From: a bacterium
GTDB taxonomy: Bacteria > 4484-113 > JAFGCY01
NCBI GenBank assembly: GCA_016932385.1
Contig: JAFGCY010000108.1
Coordinates: 1-43,252, forward strand
Direction of reading: 5' to 3'
Length of the DNA: 43,252 nucleotides
The translations under genes and the position numbers were made by a program. This document shows positions 28,239-36,086 of this stretch, one piece after another; position 1 is the first letter of the stretch, and every line of letters starts with the position of its first letter. Under the pieces are notes generated by a model. It saw nothing but the letters and a program-made list of their open reading frames with translations. It was not told where the DNA came from and did not search any database.

Positions 28239-29173
28239 TGCGCGGAACGGTATCGATCCTGATTACGGTTCTGATTTGCGTCGTCGTGCTGGCCTTGTAT
28301 TTCTTCCTGGGGCGCGCGCAGATTAACAAGCAAATCAACACCGCCGTGACCGAGAATGAAAAGCTCCAGGCGCAGCTGCAGGACATCGACCGCAAGCAGC
28401 GCGAACTGCCGCTGTTGATGCGCCAGCTACCCGCCTGGAAGCGTGAACTGAAGCTGTACAAAACGGCCATCCCGGCGGATATTGAAGACGACAACTTCCT
28501 GGAGCACGTGGCGGACGAACTGGAGGCCCAGGGCATCCAATTGCTAGTGGTGGACGTGGTTCCCTCCGGCGCCTGGCTGGGCACGATCGGCGAAGCCCAG
28601 GCGGAAGAGCTTCAGAAGAAGGGTATCGATCCCGAGCAGGCCAAGCAGGTCAAGGCCGCGGACTACACCCTGACGTTCAACGGCGACTTCAAGAACGTGC
28701 TGACGGCGTTTGAGAACATGAAGAAATACGGCCGCCTGTACACGATCGACGAAGTCCATGGCCCCGCGGCCCAGGGTGGCGGCATGATCAATGTCGTCCT
28801 GGATCCGGAGCAAACGCCGATCGAGATCGTCGGCCGGATTTATTTCGGGATCGACCAGAGCTATCTGACCGATGACGACCTGACGCGGGTCTTCGCCAGC
28901 TCCGTGCTCAAACCCCTCGCCCGCCGGCTGCAGCGCGCGGCCGTCGTGGAGGGCCAGAGCCTGCTGGGACCGGCCCCGGACGCCGCTACCGATAGCGCGG
29001 AACCGGACGAAACCGGCACCGACCCGGCCAATGACGACACGGATGAGCAGCCGGTGTCGGAAGACAGCGCTGCGAATGAGCCAACCCTGATTGGCAAGAA
29101 TGTCATCGACGCAGCTTGGAATAAGGGTGACGCCAACGGCAAGCCAAGCGGCCAGGAGGTCGACCTCACATGA
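28238..29173 (+). CDS. pilO: Type IV pilus alignment protein PilO
   Basis: 311 residues. It has a membrane helix at about 5-25, then a long coiled coil (NTAVTENEKLQAQLQDIDRK) and a ferredoxin-like domain. The C-terminal tail of about 90 residues is rich in Asp, Glu, Ala and Thr, and not typical of PilO. It is placed by order after pilN and by the shared helix-coil-domain layout. It overlaps the PilP-like gene by ATGA. Confidence 0.8.
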   Translation: MRGTVSILITVLICVVVLALYFFLGRAQINKQINTAVTENEKLQAQLQDIDRKQRELPLLMRQLPAWKRELKLYKTAIPADIEDDNFLEHVADELEAQGIQLLVVDVVPSGAWLGTIGEAQAEELQKKGIDPEQAKQVKAADYTLTFNGDFKNVLTAFENMKKYGRLYTIDEVHGPAAQGGGMINVVLDPEQTPIEIVGRIYFGIDQSYLTDDDLTRVFASSVLKPLARRLQRAAVVEGQSLLGPAPDAATDSAEPDETGTDPANDDTDEQPVSEDSAANEPTLIGKNVIDAAWNKGDANGKPSGQEVDLT

Positions 29174-30153
29174 GTCAGGAAAGACGCAAACAATTAACGC
29201 AAATCATCATCCTGGTCGTGCTGCTTCTCGGCCTGGGCTTCTCCATGATGCACATGATCAGGACCGTCGGTGGCGGAGGCCAGAAGCAGCAGCGGTCGGC
29301 CCGGGCGACGGCGCAGCAGTCCGCGTCCGAGCAGCAACCCGCCGCCACCACCACCGCTCCGGCCGGTGAAAGCGGCGCGAAGGCCACTGCCGATGAAACA
29401 CCGGCCGGCCCCGCCGCGGCCACGCCGGAAGAAACCATTGAGATGAACGCCAACCTGTTCCGGGTCCATGAAATGAGCCCACCGAAGAATCCGTTCGTCC
29501 AGCGCGAGGAATGGTACCAGGATGAGCTGTCGGCGATTCCGGGCTATCCGGACTTTCGCGATTTGGGTTATTTCGAGTCGATGCAGGCAACCATTCCGGT
29601 CCCGGAAGGCTTGCTGGACGAAGATGAGGAATGGCGTTGGGCGACGATGCAGAAACGCAAGTCGGACAAGACCTACAACATCAGCGGCACGTCCGAGGAC
29701 GGCATGATCGTCACCGACCTGAAACTCGGCGGACCGGCCGGGGAACAAACCTCGATCGAATGGTCCGCGGCCAGCACGGTGCCGCTGACCGAACTGAGCG
29801 TACCCGGTTGGGATGAGCGCTACGGCCTGGACCTGTCGCCGCAGGCGGTGCCTTCCGCCGTACCCGATGCCTCCGACCTGTTCCAGCCGCCCGGCGACGG
29901 CGGGCTGCAGGTACCGGGGTTGGACCAGGTACAGACCGGCAGCGGAACCGGCGAGGAAATCCGCTGCCGCGGCGTCAGCGGCATCGGGGCCAATGCCACG
30001 GCGCTGATCTCGCTGAACGGCACCCCGCGCCTGATCAAGGCGGGCGACAGCCTGCCGCCCAAGTACTCGGTGGATGCTATCACCGCGGACGGCGTGATCC
30101 TGATCGAGCTGCGCAACGGCGAGACGCGCTGGCTGCCGATCACCGGCGGCTAA
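29170..30153 (+). CDS. pilP: PilP-like pilus protein
   Basis: 327 residues. It starts with a membrane helix (about 10-28) rather than a lipobox, as in GspC. A low-complexity Ala/Thr/Pro linker and a KNPFV motif before the folded part follow. The last 70 residues (IRCRGVSGIGANATALISLNG, then KAGDSLPPKYSVDAIT) form a small beta domain like the homology region of GspC/PilP, which contacts the secretin. It is the last gene of the plus-strand run. PilQ, its expected partner, is encoded on the opposite strand nearby. Confidence 0.75.
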   Translation: MSQERRKQLTQIIILVVLLLGLGFSMMHMIRTVGGGGQKQQRSARATAQQSASEQQPAATTTAPAGESGAKATADETPAGPAAATPEETIEMNANLFRVHEMSPPKNPFVQREEWYQDELSAIPGYPDFRDLGYFESMQATIPVPEGLLDEDEEWRWATMQKRKSDKTYNISGTSEDGMIVTDLKLGGPAGEQTSIEWSAASTVPLTELSVPGWDERYGLDLSPQAVPSAVPDASDLFQPPGDGGLQVPGLDQVQTGSGTGEEIRCRGVSGIGANATALISLNGTPRLIKAGDSLPPKYSVDAITADGVILIELRNGETRWLPITGG

Positions 30154-30200
30154 GGCGGTTTGGTCCGGCCAGACGGTTCGTAGCGCGGAGCAGGCCGGCC

Positions 30201-31382
30201 CTAGCTGTAGGCCGGCAGGCCCGTGATCGCCTCCCCCAGGATCAGGTGGTGCACGTCGTGCGTGCCCTCGTAGGTGTAGACGCTCTCCAGGTTGTTGGCA
30301 TGGCGCATCACCTGGCTTTCCAGCATGATCCCCATCGCCCCGTGGATCTCGCGCGCGGTCCGCGCGATCCGGCGCGCCTGGAAGACGTTGTCGCGCTTGG
30401 CCAGGCTGATCATCACCGGCGTGGCGCGGTCCTCGCCCTTGAGCTGCCCCAGCCGCCAGGCGATCAGCTGCATCCGCGTCAGGGCCGTCGCCATCTCGCT
30501 TAGCTTCAGCTGCTGCAACTGGAAGCCGGCGATCGGCCGGTCGAACTGGGTGCGCTCCCGGCCGTATCTCAGCGCCGCCTCGTAACAGAATTGCGCCGCG
30601 CCGACCGCTCCCCAGGCGATACCGTAGCGCGCCTGATTCAGGCAGGAAAGCGGCCCGCGCAGGCCTTCCACGCCCGGCAGCACGTTCTCCGTCGGCACGA
30701 AGACGTCCTTGAAGAACAACTCGCTGGTCACGCTGGCCCGTAGGCTGAGCTTCTTTCTATACTCGGCGGTGGCGAAGCCCGTCATCCCCTTCTCCACCAG
30801 GAAGCCGCGGATGCTTTTCCCGTCGCCGTCGCCGACCTTGGCCCAGACCACGGCGACGTCGGCCAGGCAACCGTTGGTGATCCAGGCTTTGGCGCCGTTG
30901 AGCAGGTAGCCGCCGTCCACCGGCCGCGCCCGGGTCTCCATCCCGCCCGGGTTGGAGCCGTGATTGGGCTCGGTCAGCCCGAAGCAGCCCACCCGCTCAC
31001 CGCTGGCCAACAGCGGCAGCCAGCGCCGGCGCTGCTCCTCGCTGCCGTAGCGGAAGATCGGGTACATCACCAGGCCGCTCTGCACGGAGACGAAGCTTCG
31101 CAGGCCGCTGTCGCCGTATTCCAGCGCCTGGTTGATCAGGCCGTAGGCGGTCGCCGAAACCGCGGCGCAGCCGTACTCCTCGGGCAGCGTCGCGCCGAAG
31201 ACGCCCAACTCGCCCAGCTCGGGTACAACTTCCAGCGGAAAGGTGCCGGCCTCGTAATGCTCCTCGATCAGCGGCAGGAACCGCGCGCGGACCCACTTCA
31301 GCACGGCATCGCGCACACTGCGTTCTTCCTCGGAAAACAACTCGTCGACCAGATACAGGTCGCTGGGATTGATTGCAGCCAT
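30201..31382 (-). CDS. gcdH: Glutaryl-CoA dehydrogenase-like acyl-CoA dehydrogenase
   Basis: 393 residues from ATG 31382. The ACAD fold is clear: CFGLTEPNHGSNPGGMETRA (FAD and substrate contacts), KAWITNG and ERTQFDRPIAGFQLQQ. The C-terminal YTYEGTHDVHHLILGEAITG carries the catalytic base Glu372, and EGTHDxHxLILGxAITG is diagnostic for glutaryl-CoA dehydrogenases. This FAD enzyme makes crotonyl-CoA from glutaryl-CoA in lysine and tryptophan breakdown. ATG 31382 is only five bases after an extended -10 box, which suggests a leaderless transcript; a TTG at 31409 would extend it but has no family support. An electron-transfer flavoprotein is expected elsewhere. Confidence 0.85.
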   Translation of the reverse strand: MAAINPSDLYLVDELFSEEERSVRDAVLKWVRARFLPLIEEHYEAGTFPLEVVPELGELGVFGATLPEEYGCAAVSATAYGLINQALEYGDSGLRSFVSVQSGLVMYPIFRYGSEEQRRRWLPLLASGERVGCFGLTEPNHGSNPGGMETRARPVDGGYLLNGAKAWITNGCLADVAVVWAKVGDGDGKSIRGFLVEKGMTGFATAEYRKKLSLRASVTSELFFKDVFVPTENVLPGVEGLRGPLSCLNQARYGIAWGAVGAAQFCYEAALRYGRERTQFDRPIAGFQLQQLKLSEMATALTRMQLIAWRLGQLKGEDRATPVMISLAKRDNVFQARRIARTAREIHGAMGIMLESQVMRHANNLESVYTYEGTHDVHHLILGEAITGLPAYS

Positions 31383-31387
31383 ACCCG

Positions 31388-31396
31388 ATTTTATCA
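31388..31396 (-). promoter_or_regulatory. Extended -10 box close to the gcdH start
   Basis: On the minus strand, TGA-TAAAAT is followed by five bases and then the ATG. The start codon would lie near +1. A T-rich tract of the pilQ terminator lies just upstream. Confidence 0.5.
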
Positions 31397-31417
31397 ATCC
31401 CCCCGCCAAATCATCGC

Positions 31418-31464
31418 AAAAAAGAATGAGCGCCGACGGGCCTGTGGCTTACCCGTCGGCGCTC
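31418..31464 (-). terminator. Rho-independent terminator of pilQ
   Basis: GAGCGCCGACGGG (31428-31440) pairs perfectly with CCCGTCGGCGCTC (31452-31464) around an 11-base loop. On the minus strand the stem is followed by a T-run (complement of 31418-31423). It separates pilQ from gcdH. Confidence 0.9.
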
Positions 31465-31489
31465 TACTGGTGCATAGCGCAAGGCTGGA

Positions 31490-33949
31490 TTATTCGGTAA
31501 TTCTCGGCACCACCAGGACAACGATCTCGGTCCGGTCGGCATCCTTGCTGCGGTTGCGGAACAGTTTGCCGACCAGCGGCAGGTCCGCCAACAGCGGGAT
31601 CTTGGAAATGACTTCCGTCTCGCGTTCGCTGATCAGGCCCGCCATCGCGAAGGGCTCCTCGTTACCCACCCGCACGGTGGTCCGTAGCTGGCGGTTCTGC
31701 GAGCGCGGCGCGAAGACGCCGTCCGTAACTTCCATCATCTCGATCAAACTGCTGACGATCGGGTTGACGTCGATCGTCAGTTTGCCTTCGTTATCGAGCC
31801 GCGGCTTGAAGTTCAGCGTGACACCGAGGTCGACGAAGTCCACGGTCAGGGTCTCCTGGCCCGTCGACGGGTCGATCTTCCGTTCCGAGACGTAGGGGAT
31901 CTGCTCGCCGGCGAAATAGATCGCCTGCTTGCCTTCCACCGTGGTCAGCTGCGGCTGCGCCAGGATCGTGGCCTGGCCCTCGTCGATCAGATGGTTCAGC
32001 GTCAGGTTGAAGCTCAGGGCACTGCGGTACATGCTGCCCAGCGTGAACGCCTCGATCACGCTGTTGTCGTTCGAGCTTTCCAGCCAACCGGCGCTCGTGG
32101 AGGTGTCGCCCAGGGCATCGCGGTTGACCGTCAGGCCCAGTTCCTGGCGGCCCGTCTCGGTGATCTCGCAGACGCGCACCTCCAGTTGGATCAGCTTGGG
32201 CTTGCGGTCCAGACGGTCGATGATCTCGGCGATCGTCGCCATCTGCTCGGGCACGGCCTTGACCAGGATCGCGTTACGCGGCGTGGAGGACAGGTTGCTC
32301 TCCATCAGCATCGATTCCTGGTTCGTCCGCCCGGTCGTCTCGGCCAACTCCGTGGAGTCGTTGACGTCCTCATACTTGGTTTCGCCCGTGTAGACCTCGA
32401 TCTGGTCGGCCTTCAACAGGGTGGTGGCGGTCAGTACGGCTTTGATACTCATCGGGTCCGAATAGGACAGCACGAACAGCCGTGTTTCGTACTCAACCAG
32501 GTTGCCTTCGATCTGCTCCTTGGCGGCCACCACGATCGTGTTCGCCTGGACCGTATACTCCAACCCGTAAGCCCGGGTCAGCAGGTCCAAGGCGCTTTTC
32601 AGATTAGTCTGGCTATCCTTGAAAGAGAGTGAGACGCTGTTGGACCCCACACTGGAGTCCACAATAATATTGAAGTCCGTCGGCGCAACCAGCAGGGTGA
32701 TTGCCTGGTCCAGCGGCGTGCCGACGATCTCGAACAGGTCGATCTGGTAATCGCTCAGCGCGTCCTTGCCTTCGCGCATCGCGCCCATTCCCGCCGCCGG
32801 CGACAGGCTGGCCCGGTGGTCGTACTGGCCCCGGAAGCCGGTGGTCGGCGTCGTAATCGGCGAAGTCGCCGGCGTCTGGGTGCTGGCCGGCGCATTCTCC
32901 TGATTCATCATTTCCGCCGCCATCTGGGTGGCGGCCTCCATCATCTGCTCCAGCGACAGGCTTTCCGGCTCGTCCTCACTGGTCGTGCCGCCGCCCGAGC
33001 CGGAGCCGCTGCCCTGCATGTCCGCGGGAATGTACTGGTAATTGATCTCGGCCTCGGTGGACGGGCTGGCCAGCTGGGGATAGCCGGGCAGATCGCTAAG
33101 CGAGGTCTGTGGATCGGAAGCCGCCCGGACCGGAGCCGGCTTCGATTCCCGCGGCAGGTAGAAACTACTCGGCGCTGCCGCCGTATCGCGGGGGGCCGGC
33201 GGAGCCAGGTCGACCGGGGTGCTATCCGTTGCGGTCGGCTCAGGTTCAGCGGATTCCGCCTCGAACAACGGTGTCGGGGCGGGAGTGGTGTCAACGGGGG
33301 CTTCAGCAGTTACCGGCTTGATCGGGGTACTGGTCAGCGGTTCTGCAAGCTCAATTGGATCGCCGGTATTGCCAGTCAACTCGTCATCCGAGACCACGGG
33401 AACGGGGTGCGGGTCCATTTCTTCCGCCGGCGTGTATTCCGCCAAGCGGTCGGCGGCCGGGCTGGGAGTGGTCAACGGTTCCGCCTCAGGTGTCGCCACC
33501 ACCGGTGAGAAATCCGATGCCAACGGCGCAATTTCCGCACGCTCCCTGATCGTCAGCGTTGCCACATCTCCGTCTGACGACAGGTACACGGCCGTGCGGT
33601 CGGCGTCCGGCCCCAGGTAGAAGCGAATTGAAGCGTGATGGCTTTCAGTAGCGAGGGAAGCTCCCTCGACCAGGCCAGCAAGTTCAGGCTGCTCCAGTTC
33701 GAGTGGAATCTCGTCCACCCCTCCCGGCGGCGCCAGTAGGTTCGACCACACGCTGACCCAGTCACCCATGGTGAACCGCTCAACGTGGAAGTCTGCTGGT
33801 CCGGTCGTGTGAAGTTCGATCGCCACGGCATTGCCCGTCCGGCTGGCGCTGATCCCGACTAGCGAGACCGTATCCTGCGCCCAACCGGCACAAATGGCCA
33901 CAGCTGCCATGGCTGCTCCAAGAAGCAGCGCTCTTGCACCCCTGTTCAT
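31490..33949 (-). CDS. pilQ: Type IV pilus outer-membrane secretin PilQ
   Basis: 819 residues. A cleavable signal peptide ends in CAGWAQD. An AMIN-like domain (about 25-130) precedes a long Pro/Thr/Ser/Glu-rich linker (about 160-370). A secretin N-terminal domain (DYQIDLFEIVGTPLDQAITLLV to about 485), an N1-like domain and the secretin core (about 590-819) follow. The core contains VRVCEITETGRQELGL, VPYVSERK and IPLLADLPLVGKLFRNRS near the C-terminus. It forms the gated pore for the pilus in the outer membrane. Unusually it is not the last gene of the pilMNOP operon but stands alone on the opposite strand beyond gcdH, with its own terminator and a long upstream control region. Confidence 0.92.
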   Translation of the reverse strand: MNRGARALLLGAAMAAVAICAGWAQDTVSLVGISASRTGNAVAIELHTTGPADFHVERFTMGDWVSVWSNLLAPPGGVDEIPLELEQPELAGLVEGASLATESHHASIRFYLGPDADRTAVYLSSDGDVATLTIRERAEIAPLASDFSPVVATPEAEPLTTPSPAADRLAEYTPAEEMDPHPVPVVSDDELTGNTGDPIELAEPLTSTPIKPVTAEAPVDTTPAPTPLFEAESAEPEPTATDSTPVDLAPPAPRDTAAAPSSFYLPRESKPAPVRAASDPQTSLSDLPGYPQLASPSTEAEINYQYIPADMQGSGSGSGGGTTSEDEPESLSLEQMMEAATQMAAEMMNQENAPASTQTPATSPITTPTTGFRGQYDHRASLSPAAGMGAMREGKDALSDYQIDLFEIVGTPLDQAITLLVAPTDFNIIVDSSVGSNSVSLSFKDSQTNLKSALDLLTRAYGLEYTVQANTIVVAAKEQIEGNLVEYETRLFVLSYSDPMSIKAVLTATTLLKADQIEVYTGETKYEDVNDSTELAETTGRTNQESMLMESNLSSTPRNAILVKAVPEQMATIAEIIDRLDRKPKLIQLEVRVCEITETGRQELGLTVNRDALGDTSTSAGWLESSNDNSVIEAFTLGSMYRSALSFNLTLNHLIDEGQATILAQPQLTTVEGKQAIYFAGEQIPYVSERKIDPSTGQETLTVDFVDLGVTLNFKPRLDNEGKLTIDVNPIVSSLIEMMEVTDGVFAPRSQNRQLRTTVRVGNEEPFAMAGLISERETEVISKIPLLADLPLVGKLFRNRSKDADRTEIVVLVVPRITE

Positions 33950-33990
33950 CTCAAACCCCGTTAGAGAGTATTACAACTCAACCCTGCCGA

Positions 33991-34009
33991 GGTGTATTTT
34001 GCGTACACC
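33991..34009. promoter_or_regulatory. Inverted repeat upstream of pilQ
   Basis: GGTGTA (33991-33996) and TACACC (34004-34009) are perfect 6-bp arms around 7 bases. They lie about 45-60 bp before the pilQ start, a position suited to a transcription-factor site. Confidence 0.4.
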
Positions 34010-34050
34010 CCCGCGCCGTGAGCATACCCTATATCCCCAGATTAGTCAAC

Positions 34051-34153
34051 TAATCCACATTATTAACATTACACCAATGAGTTATCCACAATGTATCCCT
34101 GCGAATCAGGCTTGTACCAATAACCACATATTAATAAAATGAAGTTATCCACA
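34051..34153 (+). promoter_or_regulatory. Cluster of DnaA boxes (candidate origin or DnaA-controlled region)
   Basis: Two perfect TTATCCACA boxes (34082-34090 and 34145-34153), one with a single mismatch (TAATCCACA, 34051-34059) and one with two (ATAACCACA, 34120-34128) all read in the same direction. They lie inside an AT-rich stretch. The spacing is about 25 to 38 bp. No dnaA or dnaN gene is nearby. Confidence 0.55.
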
Positions 34154-34334
34154 AAGCGTCAACAACTCACCGTTGCCCTCAATATTAGGGGATGACCAGC
34201 CGATACCAGGGCCGACAGCAAGGTTTAAATGTATACGTAGGCCGTCCCACGGGAACACCCTCCGGCCTGGCTGGTCTGAATGCTGCACATTGAACTACCG
34301 CTCGATAGGTCCAGGAAAGCCTGGACTGGTTAGG

Positions 34335-34369
34335 TGATAGAATCTGTGCACACACCGTAGGGGGTGTGC
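34335..34369 (+). promoter_or_regulatory. Extended -10 promoter and leader hairpin
   Basis: TGA-TAGAAT (34335-34343) is an extended -10. Just downstream, GCACAC (34348-34353) can pair with GTGTGC (34364-34369), or CACACC (34351-34356) with GGTGTG (34363-34368). The start codon at 34396 follows AGGGAGG (34384-34390). Confidence 0.55.
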
Positions 34370-34395
34370 GAATCGGTTGCGCAAGGGAGGATCAC

Positions 34396-36057
34396 ATGAT
34401 TCAGTCTGTGCAACGCGTGGCGCATCGTTTTCCGGCGCAATTATTCATTGTTTCCCTTGCTTGGTTGCTGTTAACCGCTTGCGCGGGCACTGCCGCACTC
34501 GATCAACCTGCACCAGGCCAATCGGATACAGCTCTGAGCAATCCCGCGCAGCTGAAGCTGCCGCGGCAGGTCACCGCCGCCCCCGGCCGGTATCGTTATG
34601 GCGCCGACTTTAACGCCGACTTGCCGGCGCAGCATATCGATTCATATGGGCAAGAACTGAGGCTGAAAGCAAGCTGGCCGGCAGGCTCGGAAACCGGACC
34701 GGAAATCGCCTACGCCATGTACGCTTTCGACGTCAGCGAATATCACGGAGCGCCGGAATTTTACATTGTGGACTACGAGCCCAATAACCCGGAGAATGTC
34801 TTCATCGGCCTGGCAAACTACGGCGCCGATTGTTGGGAGTGGTTCAATATCCCAGAGGACGGGCTGATCGAACTGCCGGAGCTGGCACGCTACACCTCCA
34901 CGTCGGGCGCGCTTTGCGTTGCCGTGGTCGCCATGCCGGACCAGGGCATCACGAACGATACTTATTCAATCCACTGGTTGCGCCTGGGCACATACGACTG
35001 GCAGACGACCGAGACTTATATCGCGGAGAGCAATTTCGCATATACGTCGCTGGCCATCGACTCCCAGGACAACCCCTGGATGACCTACTCGTACTGGGGC
35101 GACCCGCCTGCCTGCGGTATCGCCACCGTCGACGGGGCGCTGATCCCCAGTGAAAAACTGGCTGATTACGGGGCATATGCACAGATCGTGCAAATCGCTG
35201 ATACCGACACGTTGCATATCAGCTATCTGCTCGTGACGGAATCGCAATACGAAATCTGGCATGCCCGTGGTTCGACCGGCAACTGGCAGCAGGACCTGGT
35301 GGCGACCATCGGTTTCTCGCATACCACCAGCCAGGGCGCTCCCGATCCTACGCCACTTGATTACCTGCCGGCAGTGGACATGGTCGTCGATTCACTCGGC
35401 CGGCCCCATCTGTGTTACATCAACACGATGGATAAAACCCTGCGTCATGCCTGGCGCGACACCGACGGCTGGCATGCGGAACTGGTCGACGATGAGGATA
35501 TCCAGCAAACCAAGTCACGGCTGAGCCTGAACCTGGACTCCGCGGACCGCCTGCACCTGGCGTACTTCAAAGGCAGCAGCAGGTATCTGACGTACGCCCG
35601 GCACGAAGCCACCACCTGGCAGGTCACGCCGGTAACGACAGGCTATGGAACTGGGTATTTCGTCTCCATCGCGGTGGACAGCGTCGACCTTCCGCTGATC
35701 GCCGTTTCCGATCTCAGCACCATGACCGTACACCGTTTCACCGGCAGTACCTGGGTAGTTGATCTCGCCGAGGCCGGTAACCAGTCGTCCCAAGTCCAGT
35801 TGTACAGGAATCCGGCCGGTCAGGTCGTCCTGGGCTATTGCGCGTATAACGGGTACGGACAAGACCAGTGCTTGCGGACCAGACATGACGGCGAATGGGA
35901 CCTGGACATTGCCATCGAGCAGTTTTCCTCAGGCACGCTGTTCGCAACCCCGAGCCGGTTCATGGCGCTGGACACGACGGGCAATCCGGTGGTCCTGGCA
36001 GCCAAAGAGGACCTGCTGCACGCCAATCACTGGGTGCTGGCCCGGCCGGGCAGTTAG
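34396..36057 (+). CDS. Propeller-like repeat lipoprotein
   Basis: 553 residues from ATG 34396. The signal peptide ends in LLTAC, so Cys29 should be lipidated. From about residue 210 there are several repeats of the form S-x3-DS-x4-P-x3-Y (SLAIDSQDNPWMTYSY, DMVVDSLGRPHLCYI, SIAVDSVDLPLIAVS), each followed by a W-x(V) strand. This is a beta-propeller-like pattern. The same repeat type occurs in the C-terminus of the 2048-6145 lipoprotein. The N-terminal 200 residues are a separate beta-rich region. No enzyme motif or dockerin is seen. It is probably anchored at the cell surface; its role is unknown. Confidence 0.78.
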   Translation: MIQSVQRVAHRFPAQLFIVSLAWLLLTACAGTAALDQPAPGQSDTALSNPAQLKLPRQVTAAPGRYRYGADFNADLPAQHIDSYGQELRLKASWPAGSETGPEIAYAMYAFDVSEYHGAPEFYIVDYEPNNPENVFIGLANYGADCWEWFNIPEDGLIELPELARYTSTSGALCVAVVAMPDQGITNDTYSIHWLRLGTYDWQTTETYIAESNFAYTSLAIDSQDNPWMTYSYWGDPPACGIATVDGALIPSEKLADYGAYAQIVQIADTDTLHISYLLVTESQYEIWHARGSTGNWQQDLVATIGFSHTTSQGAPDPTPLDYLPAVDMVVDSLGRPHLCYINTMDKTLRHAWRDTDGWHAELVDDEDIQQTKSRLSLNLDSADRLHLAYFKGSSRYLTYARHEATTWQVTPVTTGYGTGYFVSIAVDSVDLPLIAVSDLSTMTVHRFTGSTWVVDLAEAGNQSSQVQLYRNPAGQVVLGYCAYNGYGQDQCLRTRHDGEWDLDIAIEQFSSGTLFATPSRFMALDTTGNPVVLAAKEDLLHANHWVLARPGS

Positions 36058-36086
36058 GCCAGCCCGTCACTGGACACGCGGGAAGC

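Larger units (their letters stand above)
33950..34395. other. 446-bp intergenic region with AT-rich stretch and DnaA boxes
   Basis: No protein gene is credible here. The pilQ side has an inverted repeat (GGTGTA and TACACC, 33991-34009). The middle, about 34010-34170, is AT-rich and carries DnaA boxes. The right part holds the promoter and leader hairpin of the gene at 34396. Confidence 0.7.
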
